From Chloroflexota bacterium (GTDB lineage: Bacteria > Chloroflexota > Dehalococcoidia > UBA2979): 59,861 bases of DNA. The stretch spans positions 1-59,861 of the forward strand of contig VGPD01000010.1 of assembly GCA_016875635.1 (NCBI GenBank), written 5' to 3'. The first letter of the stretch is position 1, and every line of letters starts with the position of its first letter. The position numbers and the translations under genes are program-made. The notes under the pieces are model-generated. The model searched no databases. It was not told where the DNA came from and saw only the letters and a list, made by a program, of their open reading frames with translations. Below are positions 20,329 through 28,383 of the stretch, piece by piece.

Positions 20329-21272
20329 TAGACGTCGAACCCGGCCACGCGGAGGACATTCCGTGCCACTCGCTCGCGCCCTTCGTCGCCCGTCATCATC
20401 GTGTCCACCGCGATGGCCTCCATCCCGAGTGCCTGGACGGCCGGGACGAGGGCTGCGTCCAGTGTGTCGAGCACAAACAGGTCGGCGAGCCCGGCGTACA
20501 TGCGAGCCACGCCCAGCGCCGAGACCTCGTGGCCGAGCGCCGCCAGCATGGCGGCAGCCGGGCCCTTGATCGCGGTGCCGCCCACGATCGGGGAGATGGC
20601 CACGCGCTGTCCTCGTGATTCCCGCACGGCGGCGGCCACCGGCGGGAGCGCGAGCAGGGGGGAGATCGAGACGAACGGATTGCTGGGCGCGATGCAGAGC
20701 AGGTCGCAATCCCGGATCGCCTCGACGACGCCGGGGGCGGGGGTTGCGGTCGCCGCGCCGGGAAACGAGACGCCCGTGATCGGCACGGCGGCACGGCGCC
20801 GCACGAAGTAGTCCTGGAACGCGAGGTCGCCCTCGGCGGTCTGGACGACGGTCGGGTGCGGGTCGTCCGTCACGGGGATCACGGTGATCCCGATGCCGCG
20901 CGCCCCCACGAGCGCAGCCGTCGCCTCTGACAGTGAGGCGCCCTGTCGCAGTCGTTCCGTGCGGAAGAGGTGCGTGGCGAGGTCGATATCGCCGATGCCG
21001 AACCATGACTCGGCTCCGAGCGCACGCAGGGCATCGAGGACGTGGCGGCTGTCGTCGCGCACGCCCCATCCCTCCGCACCTTCCATCCCGGCGAGCGTGT
21101 AGAGCACCGAGTCGATGTCCGGACAGACCTTCAGTCCGAGCCATTCCAGGTCGTCGCCCACGTTGCAGATGGCGGTGATCGATCCGGGCGGCACCACAAG
21201 TTGCAGTCCGGCAAGGAAGCGCGCGGCGCCGATGCCGCCGGCCAGCACGGTGATGCGTGACAGCTCAGCCAT
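20328..21272 (-). CDS. cofD: 2-phospho-L-lactate (PEP) transferase CofD
   Basis: Transfers the activated phospho-C3 unit to Fo, giving F420-0 or its dehydro form. The 314-residue product starts with the nucleotide-binding ITVLAGGIGAARFLAGL and contains CNVGDDLEWLGL, TDDPHPTVVQT and APSNPFVSISP, all typical of the family. It overlaps the DUF1385 stop by 8 bp at its start and cofC at its end. Co-transcription with rplU, rpmA and rpmE is likely unless the terminator at 22207-22228 is fully effective. Confidence 0.95.
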   Translation of the reverse strand: MAELSRITVLAGGIGAARFLAGLQLVVPPGSITAICNVGDDLEWLGLKVCPDIDSVLYTLAGMEGAEGWGVRDDSRHVLDALRALGAESWFGIGDIDLATHLFRTERLRQGASLSEATAALVGARGIGITVIPVTDDPHPTVVQTAEGDLAFQDYFVRRRAAVPITGVSFPGAATATPAPGVVEAIRDCDLLCIAPSNPFVSISPLLALPPVAAAVRESRGQRVAISPIVGGTAIKGPAAAMLAALGHEVSALGVARMYAGLADLFVLDTLDAALVPAVQALGMEAIAVDTMMTGDEGRERVARNVLRVAGFDV

Positions 21273-22146
21273 GACGGGCCTCTGCCTGCTTCACGCGGTC
21301 GAGCGCGGCGATCGCCACCTGTATCTGCTCGTCGTCCGGCGGGCGGGTCGTCAGGTGCTGGAGGGCGATGTTCCCGGCGAAGAGCCAGCGAATTACCGGC
21401 CAGCGCTGATGCGCCCCCGCAAACCGGATGACCTCGTAGGACGCGGCGGCGACCAGTGGCACCAGGACGAGGCGGGAGGCGAAGCGCCACCAGAGCGGTT
21501 CCCGCCCGGCGAAGGCAAAGACGACCACGGAGACGAGTGCGACGGTCAGGAGGAACGAGGTCCCACAGCGTGGATGCTCTTTCGGATACCGGCGAATCGC
21601 GGGGACGGTGAGTTCACGACCGTCCTCATACGCCGCGATCGTCATGTGCTCGGCGCCGTGGTACTGGAATACCCGTCGGACGCCCTCCGTCCGGCCGACG
21701 CCCCAGACGTACCCGAGCAGGAGGCCGATCCGGAGGCCACCCTCCACTCCGACGACGGCCCAGGTTGGCCACCGTCCGTCGAGGGGGCTCGTCACCACAA
21801 CCGGCCCCACGAAGAACACGCCGATCGCGAACGCCATCGCACCCAGCACCACGAACCACTCGATGAGGCCCATCCGCTTCGGTTGCCCGTCCTCCTCGGT
21901 CTCACCGGCAGCGACGGCGGCGGACCAGGTGAGGGCGCTGGTGCCGAGGGCGACCGTCTCCGCCAGGATCGTGATCCCGCGCAGGAGCGGGATGCGCCGC
22001 GCAGCGTTTGTGTAGATGCCGCCGAGCCGTTCGTCCCGGCTGACGATCGCCCCGGACGGCGCGCGCACGGAGACGGACATCGCCTGAGCGCCGCGCATCA
22101 TGACGCCCTCAATGACCGCCTGGCCGCCGTGTAGAGATGAAGGCAT
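21265..22146 (-). CDS. DUF1385 family multipass membrane protein
   Basis: Uncharacterised family (PF07136), 293 residues. The N-terminus has the family hallmark HGGQAVIEGVMMRG. It carries four or five hydrophobic segments and the motifs YHGAEHMTIAAYE (about 165-180) and HPRCGTSFLL (about 190-200), whose His, Glu and Cys residues suggest a membrane metal site. It begins about 110 bp after rpmE and overlaps cofD. In Firmicutes and Chloroflexota this family is often near rpmE and prfA. Its function is unknown, and the motifs invite comparison with membrane hydrolases. Confidence 0.88.
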   Translation of the reverse strand: MPSSLHGGQAVIEGVMMRGAQAMSVSVRAPSGAIVSRDERLGGIYTNAARRIPLLRGITILAETVALGTSALTWSAAVAAGETEEDGQPKRMGLIEWFVVLGAMAFAIGVFFVGPVVVTSPLDGRWPTWAVVGVEGGLRIGLLLGYVWGVGRTEGVRRVFQYHGAEHMTIAAYEDGRELTVPAIRRYPKEHPRCGTSFLLTVALVSVVVFAFAGREPLWWRFASRLVLVPLVAAASYEVIRFAGAHQRWPVIRWLFAGNIALQHLTTRPPDDEQIQVAIAALDRVKQAEARHG

Positions 22147-22206
22147 GTCGCCAGCCTACGGGAGCGCCGCGGGAAGTGCGAAGTCATCCGGCGGCGGGGC
22201 GACGAA

Positions 22207-22228
22207 GAGGGCGGCGAGAGCCGCCCTC
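22207..22228 (-). terminator. Terminator or attenuator after rpmE
   Basis: Perfect 9-bp stem GAGGGCGGC / GCCGCCCTC with a GAGA loop. On the minus strand it is followed by TTCGTCGCCCC, a poor T-tract, so read-through into DUF1385-cofD-cofC is likely. Confidence 0.7.
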
Positions 22229-22255
22229 GAAGCCATCAGATGAGGTGCTTGCGTC

Positions 22256-22453
22256 CTAGCGGGTGTAGCGGCGGCGGAAGCGCTCCACGCGGCCCGCGGT
22301 GTCGACGATGCGCTGCTCGCCCGTGAAGTAGGGGTGGCAGTTCGAGCAGACGTCCAGGTTGATCGCGCCCTTGGTGGAGCGGGTCGTCCAGGAGTTACCG
22401 CAGGAACAGGTCACCGTGACCTCTTCGTACTTCGGGTGGATGGTGGCCTTCAT
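22256..22453 (-). CDS. rpmE: 50S ribosomal protein L31
   Basis: Large-subunit protein of 65 residues: [20 protein letters not shown], then [16 protein letters not shown]. The Cys residues (CSC and CSNC) make this the zinc-containing type rather than the zinc-independent paralogue. The ATG at 22453 is the family start, and the longer open frame upstream is ignored. It lies about 10 bp after rpmA. Confidence 0.96.
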   Translation of the reverse strand: MKATIHPKYEEVTVTCSCGNSWTTRSTKGAINLDVCSNCHPYFTGEQRIVDTAGRVERFRRRYTR

Positions 22454-22463
22454 CAGTAGTCCC

Positions 22464-22727
22464 TTACGCCTCGACCGGACGGATCGAGACCTGCTTGCGA
22501 CGCCCCTTGGCGTACGGTGAGAAGGCGACGAGGCCATCGGTCCGCGCCCACAGGGTGTGGTCACGGCCGGTGCCGACGTTCAGCCCTGCATGCACGCGCG
22601 TCCCGCGCTGGCGGATGATGATCGAACCCGCCGTCACCAGCTCGCCGTCCGATGCCTTCACGCCGAGGCGCTTCGACTTCGAGTCTCGGCCGTTGCGGCT
22701 GGAACCGCCAGACTTCTTGTGTGCCAT
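22464..22727 (-). CDS. rpmA: 50S ribosomal protein L27
   Basis: Large-subunit protein near the peptidyl-transferase centre, 87 residues. It begins [20 protein letters not shown], the standard N-terminus without the Firmicute cleavable extension, and contains [12 protein letters not shown]. It lies about 20 bp after rplU in the usual rplU-rpmA order. Confidence 0.98.
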   Translation of the reverse strand: MAHKKSGGSSRNGRDSKSKRLGVKASDGELVTAGSIIIRQRGTRVHAGLNVGTGRDHTLWARTDGLVAFSPYAKGRRKQVSIRPVEA

Positions 22728-22747
22728 GGCGTCCCTCCTTGTCCGTG

Positions 22748-23062
22748 CTAGCCGGCCGTGATGCCGGTGATGACCAGGCGAGTGCGTGGCTGGCGGTGGC
22801 CGACCATACGCTCGCGACGGGTCTTGTTCTTGAAGTGGTAGTGCGTGACTTTCGGCCCGCGGTCCTGCACCTCGACGGTCGCCGTGACCGCGGCGCCCGC
22901 GACGAGAGGGGCGCCGACCTTCGTCCCGGTCTCGTCACCGACGAGGAGGACGTCGCTCAGTGTGACCTGGGCACCTTCGGTCGCCTCGATGCGCTCGATG
23001 GCGATGCGGTCGCCCTCACGGACGCGGTATTGCTTCCCGCCGGTGCGGATGATGGCGTACAT
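22748..23062 (-). CDS. rplU: 50S ribosomal protein L21
   Basis: Large-subunit protein of 104 residues starting [18 protein letters not shown], with [18 protein letters not shown] near the C-terminus. First gene of the minus-strand ribosomal/F420 run, with a good promoter at 23108-23137. Confidence 0.98.
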   Translation of the reverse strand: MYAIIRTGGKQYRVREGDRIAIERIEATEGAQVTLSDVLLVGDETGTKVGAPLVAGAAVTATVEVQDRGPKVTHYHFKNKTRRERMVGHRQPRTRLVITGITAG

Positions 23063-23107
23063 AACGTGACTCCCGAATCAGGGGTGACCAACGAGGTCAG
23101 ACGGTCA

Positions 23108-23137
23108 AGTGTAGGCAGGCGTGACCGACTCGGTCAA
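23108..23137 (-). promoter_or_regulatory. Promoter of the rplU operon
   Basis: On the minus strand: TTGACC (23137-23132), 18-bp spacer, TACACT (23113-23108). The predicted start near 23101 gives a leader of about 40 nt. Both boxes fit sigma-70 well. Confidence 0.6.
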
Positions 23138-23173
23138 CGTGACGGACCAGGTGGGGTTCGATAGGCCGAGTCT

Positions 23174-23187
23174 AACCGAATTCGGTT
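23174..23187. promoter_or_regulatory. Perfect palindrome in the divergent rplU/dedA region
   Basis: AACCGAATTCGGTT, a perfect 14-bp palindrome 53 bp before the dedA start and upstream of the rplU promoter. It is suited to a dimeric regulator; no regulator is known. Confidence 0.35.
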
Positions 23188-23239
23188 CGCCTGCCGTAGT
23201 GGCAGCCTACCGGCATGGATAAACTAGCCCCGCTAGGGG

Positions 23240-23950
23240 GTGCCTCGCCTGAATCCACTCGACATTCTCAAAGCGCCGTACGACGGGTACAACTGGCTCG
23301 CCGACGTCCTGTTTCTCGCCTTGAATGGTCTATTCGACCGGTTCGGGACGCCGATCGTGTTCTTCGCCGCGCTGGCGGAGACCACAGTGGGTCTCGGTGT
23401 CTTCTTCCCCGGTGTGGTGCTGATGTTCCTGGGTGGCGCGAACGCTGGCGACTCTCCGTCCAGTTTCGTCCTTGTGTATCTGATGGCGGTGGTCGGGACG
23501 GCGCTCGGGGACACGATCTCGTACGGCTTCGGCCGCTGGGGCGGGACATGGATGCTGAGCACCCGGATGGGGCCATCCTTGCGCATGGGCGCGGAGGTCA
23601 TGCGCGGTCGCGCCCGGTGGCTGATCCCCTTCTACCACCTGCACTCGATGACCCGTGCGGTCGGACCGTTCGGCGCCGGGGCGCTTCACATCCCGCTCAC
23701 CGTTTGGCTGCCGTTGGACTATCTCGGTGCGCTCATCGCGAACTTCGTCTGGGTAGGGTCAGGGTTCCTCCTTGGCCGTGCCGTGCTGAATGAGGACGGC
23801 ACGCTGGACCAGAGCCCGGTCGTCCGGATCGGCCTGATCGTCGTTGGCCTCGGGTGGTTTTTCGTGATGCGTTACGTGTTCGCCCGCCGGATGCGCGAGA
23901 TCCGCGAGCTGGAGGAGATCGCCGCGACGGAGACATCCGCGTCCGGCTGA
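23240..23950 (+). CDS. DedA/SNARE-associated family membrane protein
   Basis: Multipass protein of 236 residues in the DedA superfamily, whose members act as lipid carriers (undecaprenyl phosphate or phosphatidylethanolamine flippases) driven by ion gradients. It has ETTVGLGVFFPGVVLMFLGG (about 46-65), GTALGDTISYGFGRWGG (about 85-100) and the C-terminal arm RFYHLHSMTRAVGPFGAG-like region where the family has conserved Arg and Pro. The GTG start at 23240 follows CTAGGGG closely, and a leader is hard to place, so the start is moderately certain. The family is clear; the substrate is not. Confidence 0.85.
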   Translation: MPRLNPLDILKAPYDGYNWLADVLFLALNGLFDRFGTPIVFFAALAETTVGLGVFFPGVVLMFLGGANAGDSPSSFVLVYLMAVVGTALGDTISYGFGRWGGTWMLSTRMGPSLRMGAEVMRGRARWLIPFYHLHSMTRAVGPFGAGALHIPLTVWLPLDYLGALIANFVWVGSGFLLGRAVLNEDGTLDQSPVVRIGLIVVGLGWFFVMRYVFARRMREIRELEEIAATETSASG

Positions 23951-23967
23951 GTCTGGAAGCGACAACA

Positions 23968-24012
23968 GAACAAGAGGGCGGGCCGGCGATTCGCCGGCCC
24001 GCCCTCTTGTTC
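23968..24012. terminator. Strong bidirectional terminator between dedA and ftsH
   Basis: Perfect inverted repeat with 22-bp arms around one central base: GAACAAGAGGGCGGGCCGGC (first 20 bases of the left arm) and its complement ending GCCCTCTTGTTC. It lies between two convergent genes. Confidence 0.93.
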
Positions 24013-24026
24013 GTCCGAAGGAGACG

Positions 24027-25997
24027 CTAGTCGGTTGGCTGGGTTGCGCTGGTGTTCCCCCACGCGATACCCGGGCGGCCCTGCGGGGCCTCTTCGGGCT
24101 CCGTCTCGCCTGACGCCGGCAGGCCCCCCGCGGGCGGGGTACCGGTGCCGTGGCCCATGTCCAGTTCGCCCGGCAGCGGGCGGCCTTCCCAGGGCCCGAG
24201 GATCGTCAGTAGATCGTCACCCTCGACGGTCTCGACGTCGACGAGGCGGGCGGCCAGAGCGTCCAGCTTGTCCCGGTGTTCGTTCAGCAGGGCGCGGCAA
24301 CGGACGTGAGCCTCGTCGATCAGGCGACGGACCTCGTCGTCGATCTCCTCGGCCGTGCGCTCGGAGTAGTCGCGCTCCTCGGAGATGTCGCGGCCGAGGA
24401 AGACCATGCTGTTGCGTCGGCCGAACGTGCGCGGCCCAAGACGCTCTGACATGCCCCACTGGGTGACCATATTCCGCGAGATCGAGGTGACCTTGCCGAT
24501 GTCGTCGTGCGCGCCAGTCGTCATCTCGCCGAAGACGAGTTCCTCCGCGGCGTGCCCGCCCAGGGCCATGGTCATCATCGCCTCGTAGTACGAGCGATCC
24601 TGAAGGCGGCGGTCGTCCGAGGGCAACGAGCGCGTGAAGCCACCAGCCATGCCGCGGGCGACGATCGTGACCTTGAACGGGATGTCCGCCCGCTTCGAGA
24701 AGTAGCCCGCGACCGTGTGTCCCGCCTCGTGGAAGGCGATGATCTTCTTCTCGGTCTCCGTGATGACGCGGGACTTCCGCTCTGGGCCCGCGATGACGCG
24801 GTCCACGGCCTCGTTCATCTCGTCCATGGAGATGCGCTTCTTGTTGCGTCGGGCAGCGAGGATCGCCGCTTCGTTGACGAGGTTGGCGAGGTCGGCGCCA
24901 GCGAACCCCGGGGTCTGCTTCGCAATGACCTCGAGGGACACGCCCGGGTCGAATGGCTTCCCCTTCGCGTGGACGTCGAGCACCGCCCGGCGACCCTTGA
25001 CATCGGGGAGGTCGAGCGTGATCTGGCGGTCGAAACGTCCCGGCCGCAGCAGAGCCGGGTCCAGCACGTCCGGCCGGTTGGTGGACGCGAGGACGATGAC
25101 GCTGGAGTTGGAGTCGAAGCCGTCCATCTCGACCAGGATCTGGTTCAGGGTCTGCTCACGCTCGTCGTGCGATCCGCCGAGGCCCGAACCGCGCTGACGC
25201 CCGACCGCATCGATTTCGTCGATGAAGATGATGGATGGGGCATTGCGCTTCGCCTGCTCGAACAGGTCGCGGACACGGGATGCGCCGACACCCACAAACA
25301 TCTCCACGAACTCGGATCCGGAGAGGTGGAAGAACGGCACGCCGGCCTCGCCGGCGACGGCCCGCGCGATCATCGTCTTGCCGGTACCCGGAGGGCCCAG
25401 CAGCAGGACGCCGTGCGGGATCCGGGCGCCGAGCGCGGCGAACTTCTCGGGGTACTTCAGGAATTCGACGACCTCACCCAGCTCCTGGGTGGCCTCTTCC
25501 TGGCCGGCGACGTCCATGAACGTGACCGTGGTCTTCTGGCCCGTGAACATGCGCGCCCGGCTCTTGCCGAACGACATCGCCTGGTTATTCGCACCGCCAG
25601 CCTGGCGCATCATGAAGACGAGGATCGCCCCGAAGATGATGAGCGGCAGGAAGTTGAGGAACAGCCCGAAGACGTTGCCAAACTGGCTGGGGCCACGGAC
25701 GGTGATCTCGATGCCGCTCTGGGCGACCGGGACACCGTTCTGCCGCAGGATCTCCTCGATGGAGGCGGCCGTCTCTTTGCGGGAGCGGATCGGCTCGTTC
25801 TGGTCGCGCACCTTGACCTTCAACTGGTCGGCCGCAACCTCGATCGCCTCCACCTTGCCCGCCTGGGCTTGCTGGATGACGTACGAGAGCGGTTTCTCTC
25901 CGGAAGTGGTCGCAGGCCGGAAGACCATGACCACCACCAGGACGAGGGCAACCAGAATCAGCAGGTAGACCCCGACATTACGAGCAGATCGAGACAT
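24027..25997 (-). CDS. ftsH: ATP-dependent zinc metalloprotease FtsH
   Basis: Membrane AAA+ protease that removes misfolded membrane proteins. The 656-residue product has membrane helices at about 8-27 and 110-130 and a short extracytoplasmic domain between them. Walker A is GPPGTGKT (about 207), Walker [16 protein letters not shown], and the zinc site HEAGH (about 425), with the third ligand later. The C-terminal tail after about 620 is Gly/Pro-rich and not conserved. It is monocistronic, with an extended -10 promoter upstream. Confidence 0.97.
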   Translation of the reverse strand: MSRSARNVGVYLLILVALVLVVVMVFRPATTSGEKPLSYVIQQAQAGKVEAIEVAADQLKVKVRDQNEPIRSRKETAASIEEILRQNGVPVAQSGIEITVRGPSQFGNVFGLFLNFLPLIIFGAILVFMMRQAGGANNQAMSFGKSRARMFTGQKTTVTFMDVAGQEEATQELGEVVEFLKYPEKFAALGARIPHGVLLLGPPGTGKTMIARAVAGEAGVPFFHLSGSEFVEMFVGVGASRVRDLFEQAKRNAPSIIFIDEIDAVGRQRGSGLGGSHDEREQTLNQILVEMDGFDSNSSVIVLASTNRPDVLDPALLRPGRFDRQITLDLPDVKGRRAVLDVHAKGKPFDPGVSLEVIAKQTPGFAGADLANLVNEAAILAARRNKKRISMDEMNEAVDRVIAGPERKSRVITETEKKIIAFHEAGHTVAGYFSKRADIPFKVTIVARGMAGGFTRSLPSDDRRLQDRSYYEAMMTMALGGHAAEELVFGEMTTGAHDDIGKVTSISRNMVTQWGMSERLGPRTFGRRNSMVFLGRDISEERDYSERTAEEIDDEVRRLIDEAHVRCRALLNEHRDKLDALAARLVDVETVEGDDLLTILGPWEGRPLPGELDMGHGTGTPPAGGLPASGETEPEEAPQGRPGIAWGNTSATQPTD

Positions 25998-26053
25998 AGC
26001 GACTCGCTTCCGCGCGGGTGCTGCCTTGCGCCCGCCGCGTGGGTGGTGAAATC

Positions 26054-26062
26054 AGTGTAACA
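26054..26062 (-). promoter_or_regulatory. Extended -10 promoter of ftsH
   Basis: TGTTACACT on the minus strand (26062-26054), an extended -10 element (TGn plus TACACT), about 57 bp before the ftsH start. There is no good -35. Confidence 0.4.
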
Positions 26063-26127
26063 CCGTGCTCCGGGGTCTCCGGAGTCCGGGGAACCCCGTG
26101 ATCTTGCCCGCGGGCCACTCCGATCGG

Positions 26128-26328
26128 TTACGCCTCGTCGTCTTCCTGATCGACGTAGAGCTTGCCGTCCCATGCCCAGTCCTCGACGGAGTGCTCCTCG
26201 AAGATCACATGGGTGTTCTTTGGATCCGTATGGGCCACGTTGCAGACGGCGTCCGTGATGAGGCGCACCAACTCGCGCTTCTGCGCCAGCGTGCGTCCCG
26301 GGAACATCTCGATGCGGATGATCGGCAC
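26128..26328 (-). CDS. 4-oxalocrotonate tautomerase family protein
   Basis: Small tautomerase of 66 residues. The mature N-terminus would be the catalytic Pro of MPIIRIEMFPGRT. The start is the GTG at 26328, chosen because GGAG lies 9 nt upstream and it puts Pro at position 2. The C-terminal part (GKLYVDQEDDEA) is acidic. Family members act on oxalocrotonate, malonate semialdehyde and other enols, and no pathway genes are nearby to choose between these. Divergent from rnhB. Confidence 0.88.
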   Translation of the reverse strand: MPIIRIEMFPGRTLAQKRELVRLITDAVCNVAHTDPKNTHVIFEEHSVEDWAWDGKLYVDQEDDEA

Positions 26329-26404
26329 TGTGGTCTCCTTCAGACATCCGAGGCTTCGCGATGATACGGGCGGCCGGCACAGGAAGCGCGCCAATATTGA
26401 TGAA

Positions 26405-26433
26405 TTGTCATAGCGATATGAGCGCCGTAGGCT
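26405..26433 (+). promoter_or_regulatory. Candidate promoter of rnhB, possibly leaderless
   Basis: TTGTCA (26405-26410), 17-bp spacer, TAGGCT (26428-26433). The rnhB ATG starts at 26440, so transcription would begin at or near the start codon. No clear ribosome site precedes the ATG. Confidence 0.4.
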
Positions 26434-26439
26434 GAGAGC

Positions 26440-27156
26440 ATGGTCGCGACCGCTGACTGTCCGGCTCCTTTCCAGGCATCTCGTCGCGCCGGGCCGCGTC
26501 CCGGCTGGGCGCTTGAACGTTCCCTCTGGAGCGGTGGGGCGCTGAGGGTTGCTGGTGTGGACGAGGTTGGGCGCGGGCCGCTCGCCGGGCCTGTGGTGGC
26601 GGCGGCGGTCATCCTGCCTCGGACGGCGTCCGGGGCACCGTGCCGGGCGGGCTGGATCCGGGCGCTGGATGACTCCAAGGTGCTGACCGCCCGGCAGCGA
26701 GGGCGGTTGGCTGCGGTCATCCGGTCCGAATGCGAGTGGAATTTGGCAGCCGTCTCCCCGCAGGTCATCGACCAGGTGAATATCCTCCAGGCGACACGGC
26801 TGGCGATGCGTCGAGCGGTGGCGGGGTTGCCTGCGCGGCCCGACGCGTTGATCATTGATGGGAACGAGGTCGCGGGCAGCGGCCTCCCGGAGCGGTCGGT
26901 GGTTCACGCCGACGCTCGGTGCGTCTCTGTCGCCGCGGCAAGCATCATCGCCAAAGTGGCTCGAGACGCGATGATGGAGGAGCTGGACCTGGTCTTCCCG
27001 GGTTACGGGTTCGCCGGACACAAGGGGTACGCAACAGACGTACACCGAATGGCGATCACCCGGCTGGGACCGACGACGGTCCACCGCCTCTCGTTTGCAC
27101 CCGTCCGGGAGGCGTTCTTCCGGGCGTCCGGGCGTGTTGGAAGGATCACAGAGTGA
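26440..27156 (+). CDS. rnhB: Ribonuclease HII
   Basis: Cleaves RNA in RNA-DNA hybrids and single ribonucleotides in DNA. The 238-residue product has the metal-binding DEVGRGPLAGPV motif (D41, E42), VLTARQR, LIIDGNEV near 138 and HADARCVSVAAASIIAKVARD near 160-180. An extra N-terminal segment of about 35 residues precedes the catalytic core, so an internal start is possible. Its stop overlaps the yraN start (GTGA). Confidence 0.95.
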   Translation: MVATADCPAPFQASRRAGPRPGWALERSLWSGGALRVAGVDEVGRGPLAGPVVAAAVILPRTASGAPCRAGWIRALDDSKVLTARQRGRLAAVIRSECEWNLAAVSPQVIDQVNILQATRLAMRRAVAGLPARPDALIIDGNEVAGSGLPERSVVHADARCVSVAAASIIAKVARDAMMEELDLVFPGYGFAGHKGYATDVHRMAITRLGPTTVHRLSFAPVREAFFRASGRVGRITE

Positions 27157-27521
27157 CTGAGCGATCGCAGTTGCTGGGCGCAGCCGGCGAGCGGATCGCA
27201 TCCCGCTACCTGGAGCAGCACGGCTACGAGATGGTGGACCGGAATGTCCGGCGTCTCGAAGGTGAGATTGACCTCGTGGCACTCAAGGGCGACACGCTGG
27301 TGTTTGTCGAGGTGAAGTTGCGGACTTCCCGGAAGATGGGTGCCGCTGTTCAGCAGATCTCCGCCGTGAAGGGCGCCAAGTTGCGCAATCTGGCGCAGGC
27401 CTACGCGGCCGACCACCCCGAGTATCCGGCGAACTGCCGGATCGACCTCGTCGCCATTGAGCTGACTGTTGGTGGCGATGTGGGACAGTTGAACCACATC
27501 GAGAACGCCATCGGGGGGTAG
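27153..27521 (+). CDS. yraN: UPF0102 (YraN) endonuclease-like protein
   Basis: Restriction-endonuclease-fold protein of 122 residues. It has GERIASRYLEQHGYEMVDRN, then the PD-(D/E)xK-like GEIDLVALKGDTLVFVEVKLR. It is commonly next to rnhB across bacteria, and its exact role is unknown. The GTG at 27153 overlaps the rnhB stop. Confidence 0.93.
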   Translation: MTERSQLLGAAGERIASRYLEQHGYEMVDRNVRRLEGEIDLVALKGDTLVFVEVKLRTSRKMGAAVQQISAVKGAKLRNLAQAYAADHPEYPANCRIDLVAIELTVGGDVGQLNHIENAIGG

Positions 27522-27541
27522 CGACGCTCCAGAGGGTACCC

Positions 27542-27949
27542 ATGCCCATTTACCAGTATGGCTGCGGCGACTGCGAACGGACGGTGGAGATCTTCTTCCG
27601 TTCCGCGGCGAAGGCCGCTGACCCACGCTGCCCGGAATGCGGCAGCGCGCGTCTTCAGCGGCGGATCTCAAAGGTCGCCCGGGTGCGCCGTCACGGGCAG
27701 CGCGTGGACGACATCAATGTCGCCGAAGAACTCGGGCGGTTGGAGTCGAAGGACGAGCGTGGGTTCGCGAAATGGGCGCGTCAGATGGGCGACAAGTTTG
27801 ACGGCGAACTGGGGTCAGACTTCCGCGAACTGGCCCAGAAGGCGGACGCTGGGCTGAACCCTGTCGAGCGGGCGGACGTGAAGTTCACGCTGGAGAACCG
27901 CATTCGTCGCGCCAAGGAGTCTCAGGCCTCCGACCTCGCGGACGACTAG
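27542..27949 (+). CDS. FmdB-type zinc ribbon protein (paralogue 1)
   Basis: Predicted small regulator of 135 residues. The N-terminal zinc ribbon has C8, C11, C30 and C33, starting MPIYQYGCGDC. The rest is charged and mostly helical (GDKFDGELGSDFRELAQKADAG). The family is named after FmdB but its biochemical role is not established. It is 20 bp after yraN and 23 bp before a paralogue with the same Cys spacing. Confidence 0.85.
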   Translation: MPIYQYGCGDCERTVEIFFRSAAKAADPRCPECGSARLQRRISKVARVRRHGQRVDDINVAEELGRLESKDERGFAKWARQMGDKFDGELGSDFRELAQKADAGLNPVERADVKFTLENRIRRAKESQASDLADD

Positions 27950-27972
27950 CCCCAGGCGGGCGAGGCACCCTG

Positions 27973-28308
27973 ATGCCGATTTACGAGTACCGCTGCGAAG
28001 AATGTGCCAAGTTGAGCAGCATCCTCGTGCGCTCGCCGAAGTCGGCTGCGGCGCCGGTCTGCCAGCACTGTGGCGGTACGCGCCTCAAGAAGGTGATGTC
28101 GAGGGTGGTTCGGCTGAGGACGCATGGCGATGTCACCCAGGAGTACGGCATACCGCGGCCCGGCGAGCCGTACTCCGACCCGCGTCAGATCGGCACCTGG
28201 GTGGAGCGCCGCTTCGAGTCCTACGGCATGGAAGTGCCAGAAGAGACCCGCCGCATGATCGACGCGGCACGCGACGGGGAACTTCCCGGCCCGGCAGGGG
28301 ATCTCTAG
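27973..28308 (+). CDS. FmdB-type zinc ribbon protein (paralogue 2)
   Basis: Product of 111 residues with the same zinc ribbon (C8, C11, C30, C33; MPIYEYRCEEC). The C-terminal part differs from paralogue 1 (GDVTQEYGIPRPGEPYSDPR). The two genes are adjacent on the same strand, so tandem duplication followed by divergence of the tail is likely. Function unknown. Confidence 0.85.
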   Translation: MPIYEYRCEECAKLSSILVRSPKSAAAPVCQHCGGTRLKKVMSRVVRLRTHGDVTQEYGIPRPGEPYSDPRQIGTWVERRFESYGMEVPEETRRMIDAARDGELPGPAGDL

Positions 28309-28383
28309 CCGGCCAGCGTTCGCCCCAGACATCGGACATAACTACCTGACCGGCCGGACCCGGGGCGCCCAGAGGGTGCCCTC

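Noticed and set aside
20328-21144. Long N-terminal extension of the cofC frame into cofD
   Set aside because: Only sequence from MEALDIAV (20328) fits the CofC family; the remainder is a frame of cofD.
22454-22564. N-terminal extension of rpmE
   Set aside because: Arg/Ser-rich sequence overlapping rpmA; L31 starts at MKATIHPKY.
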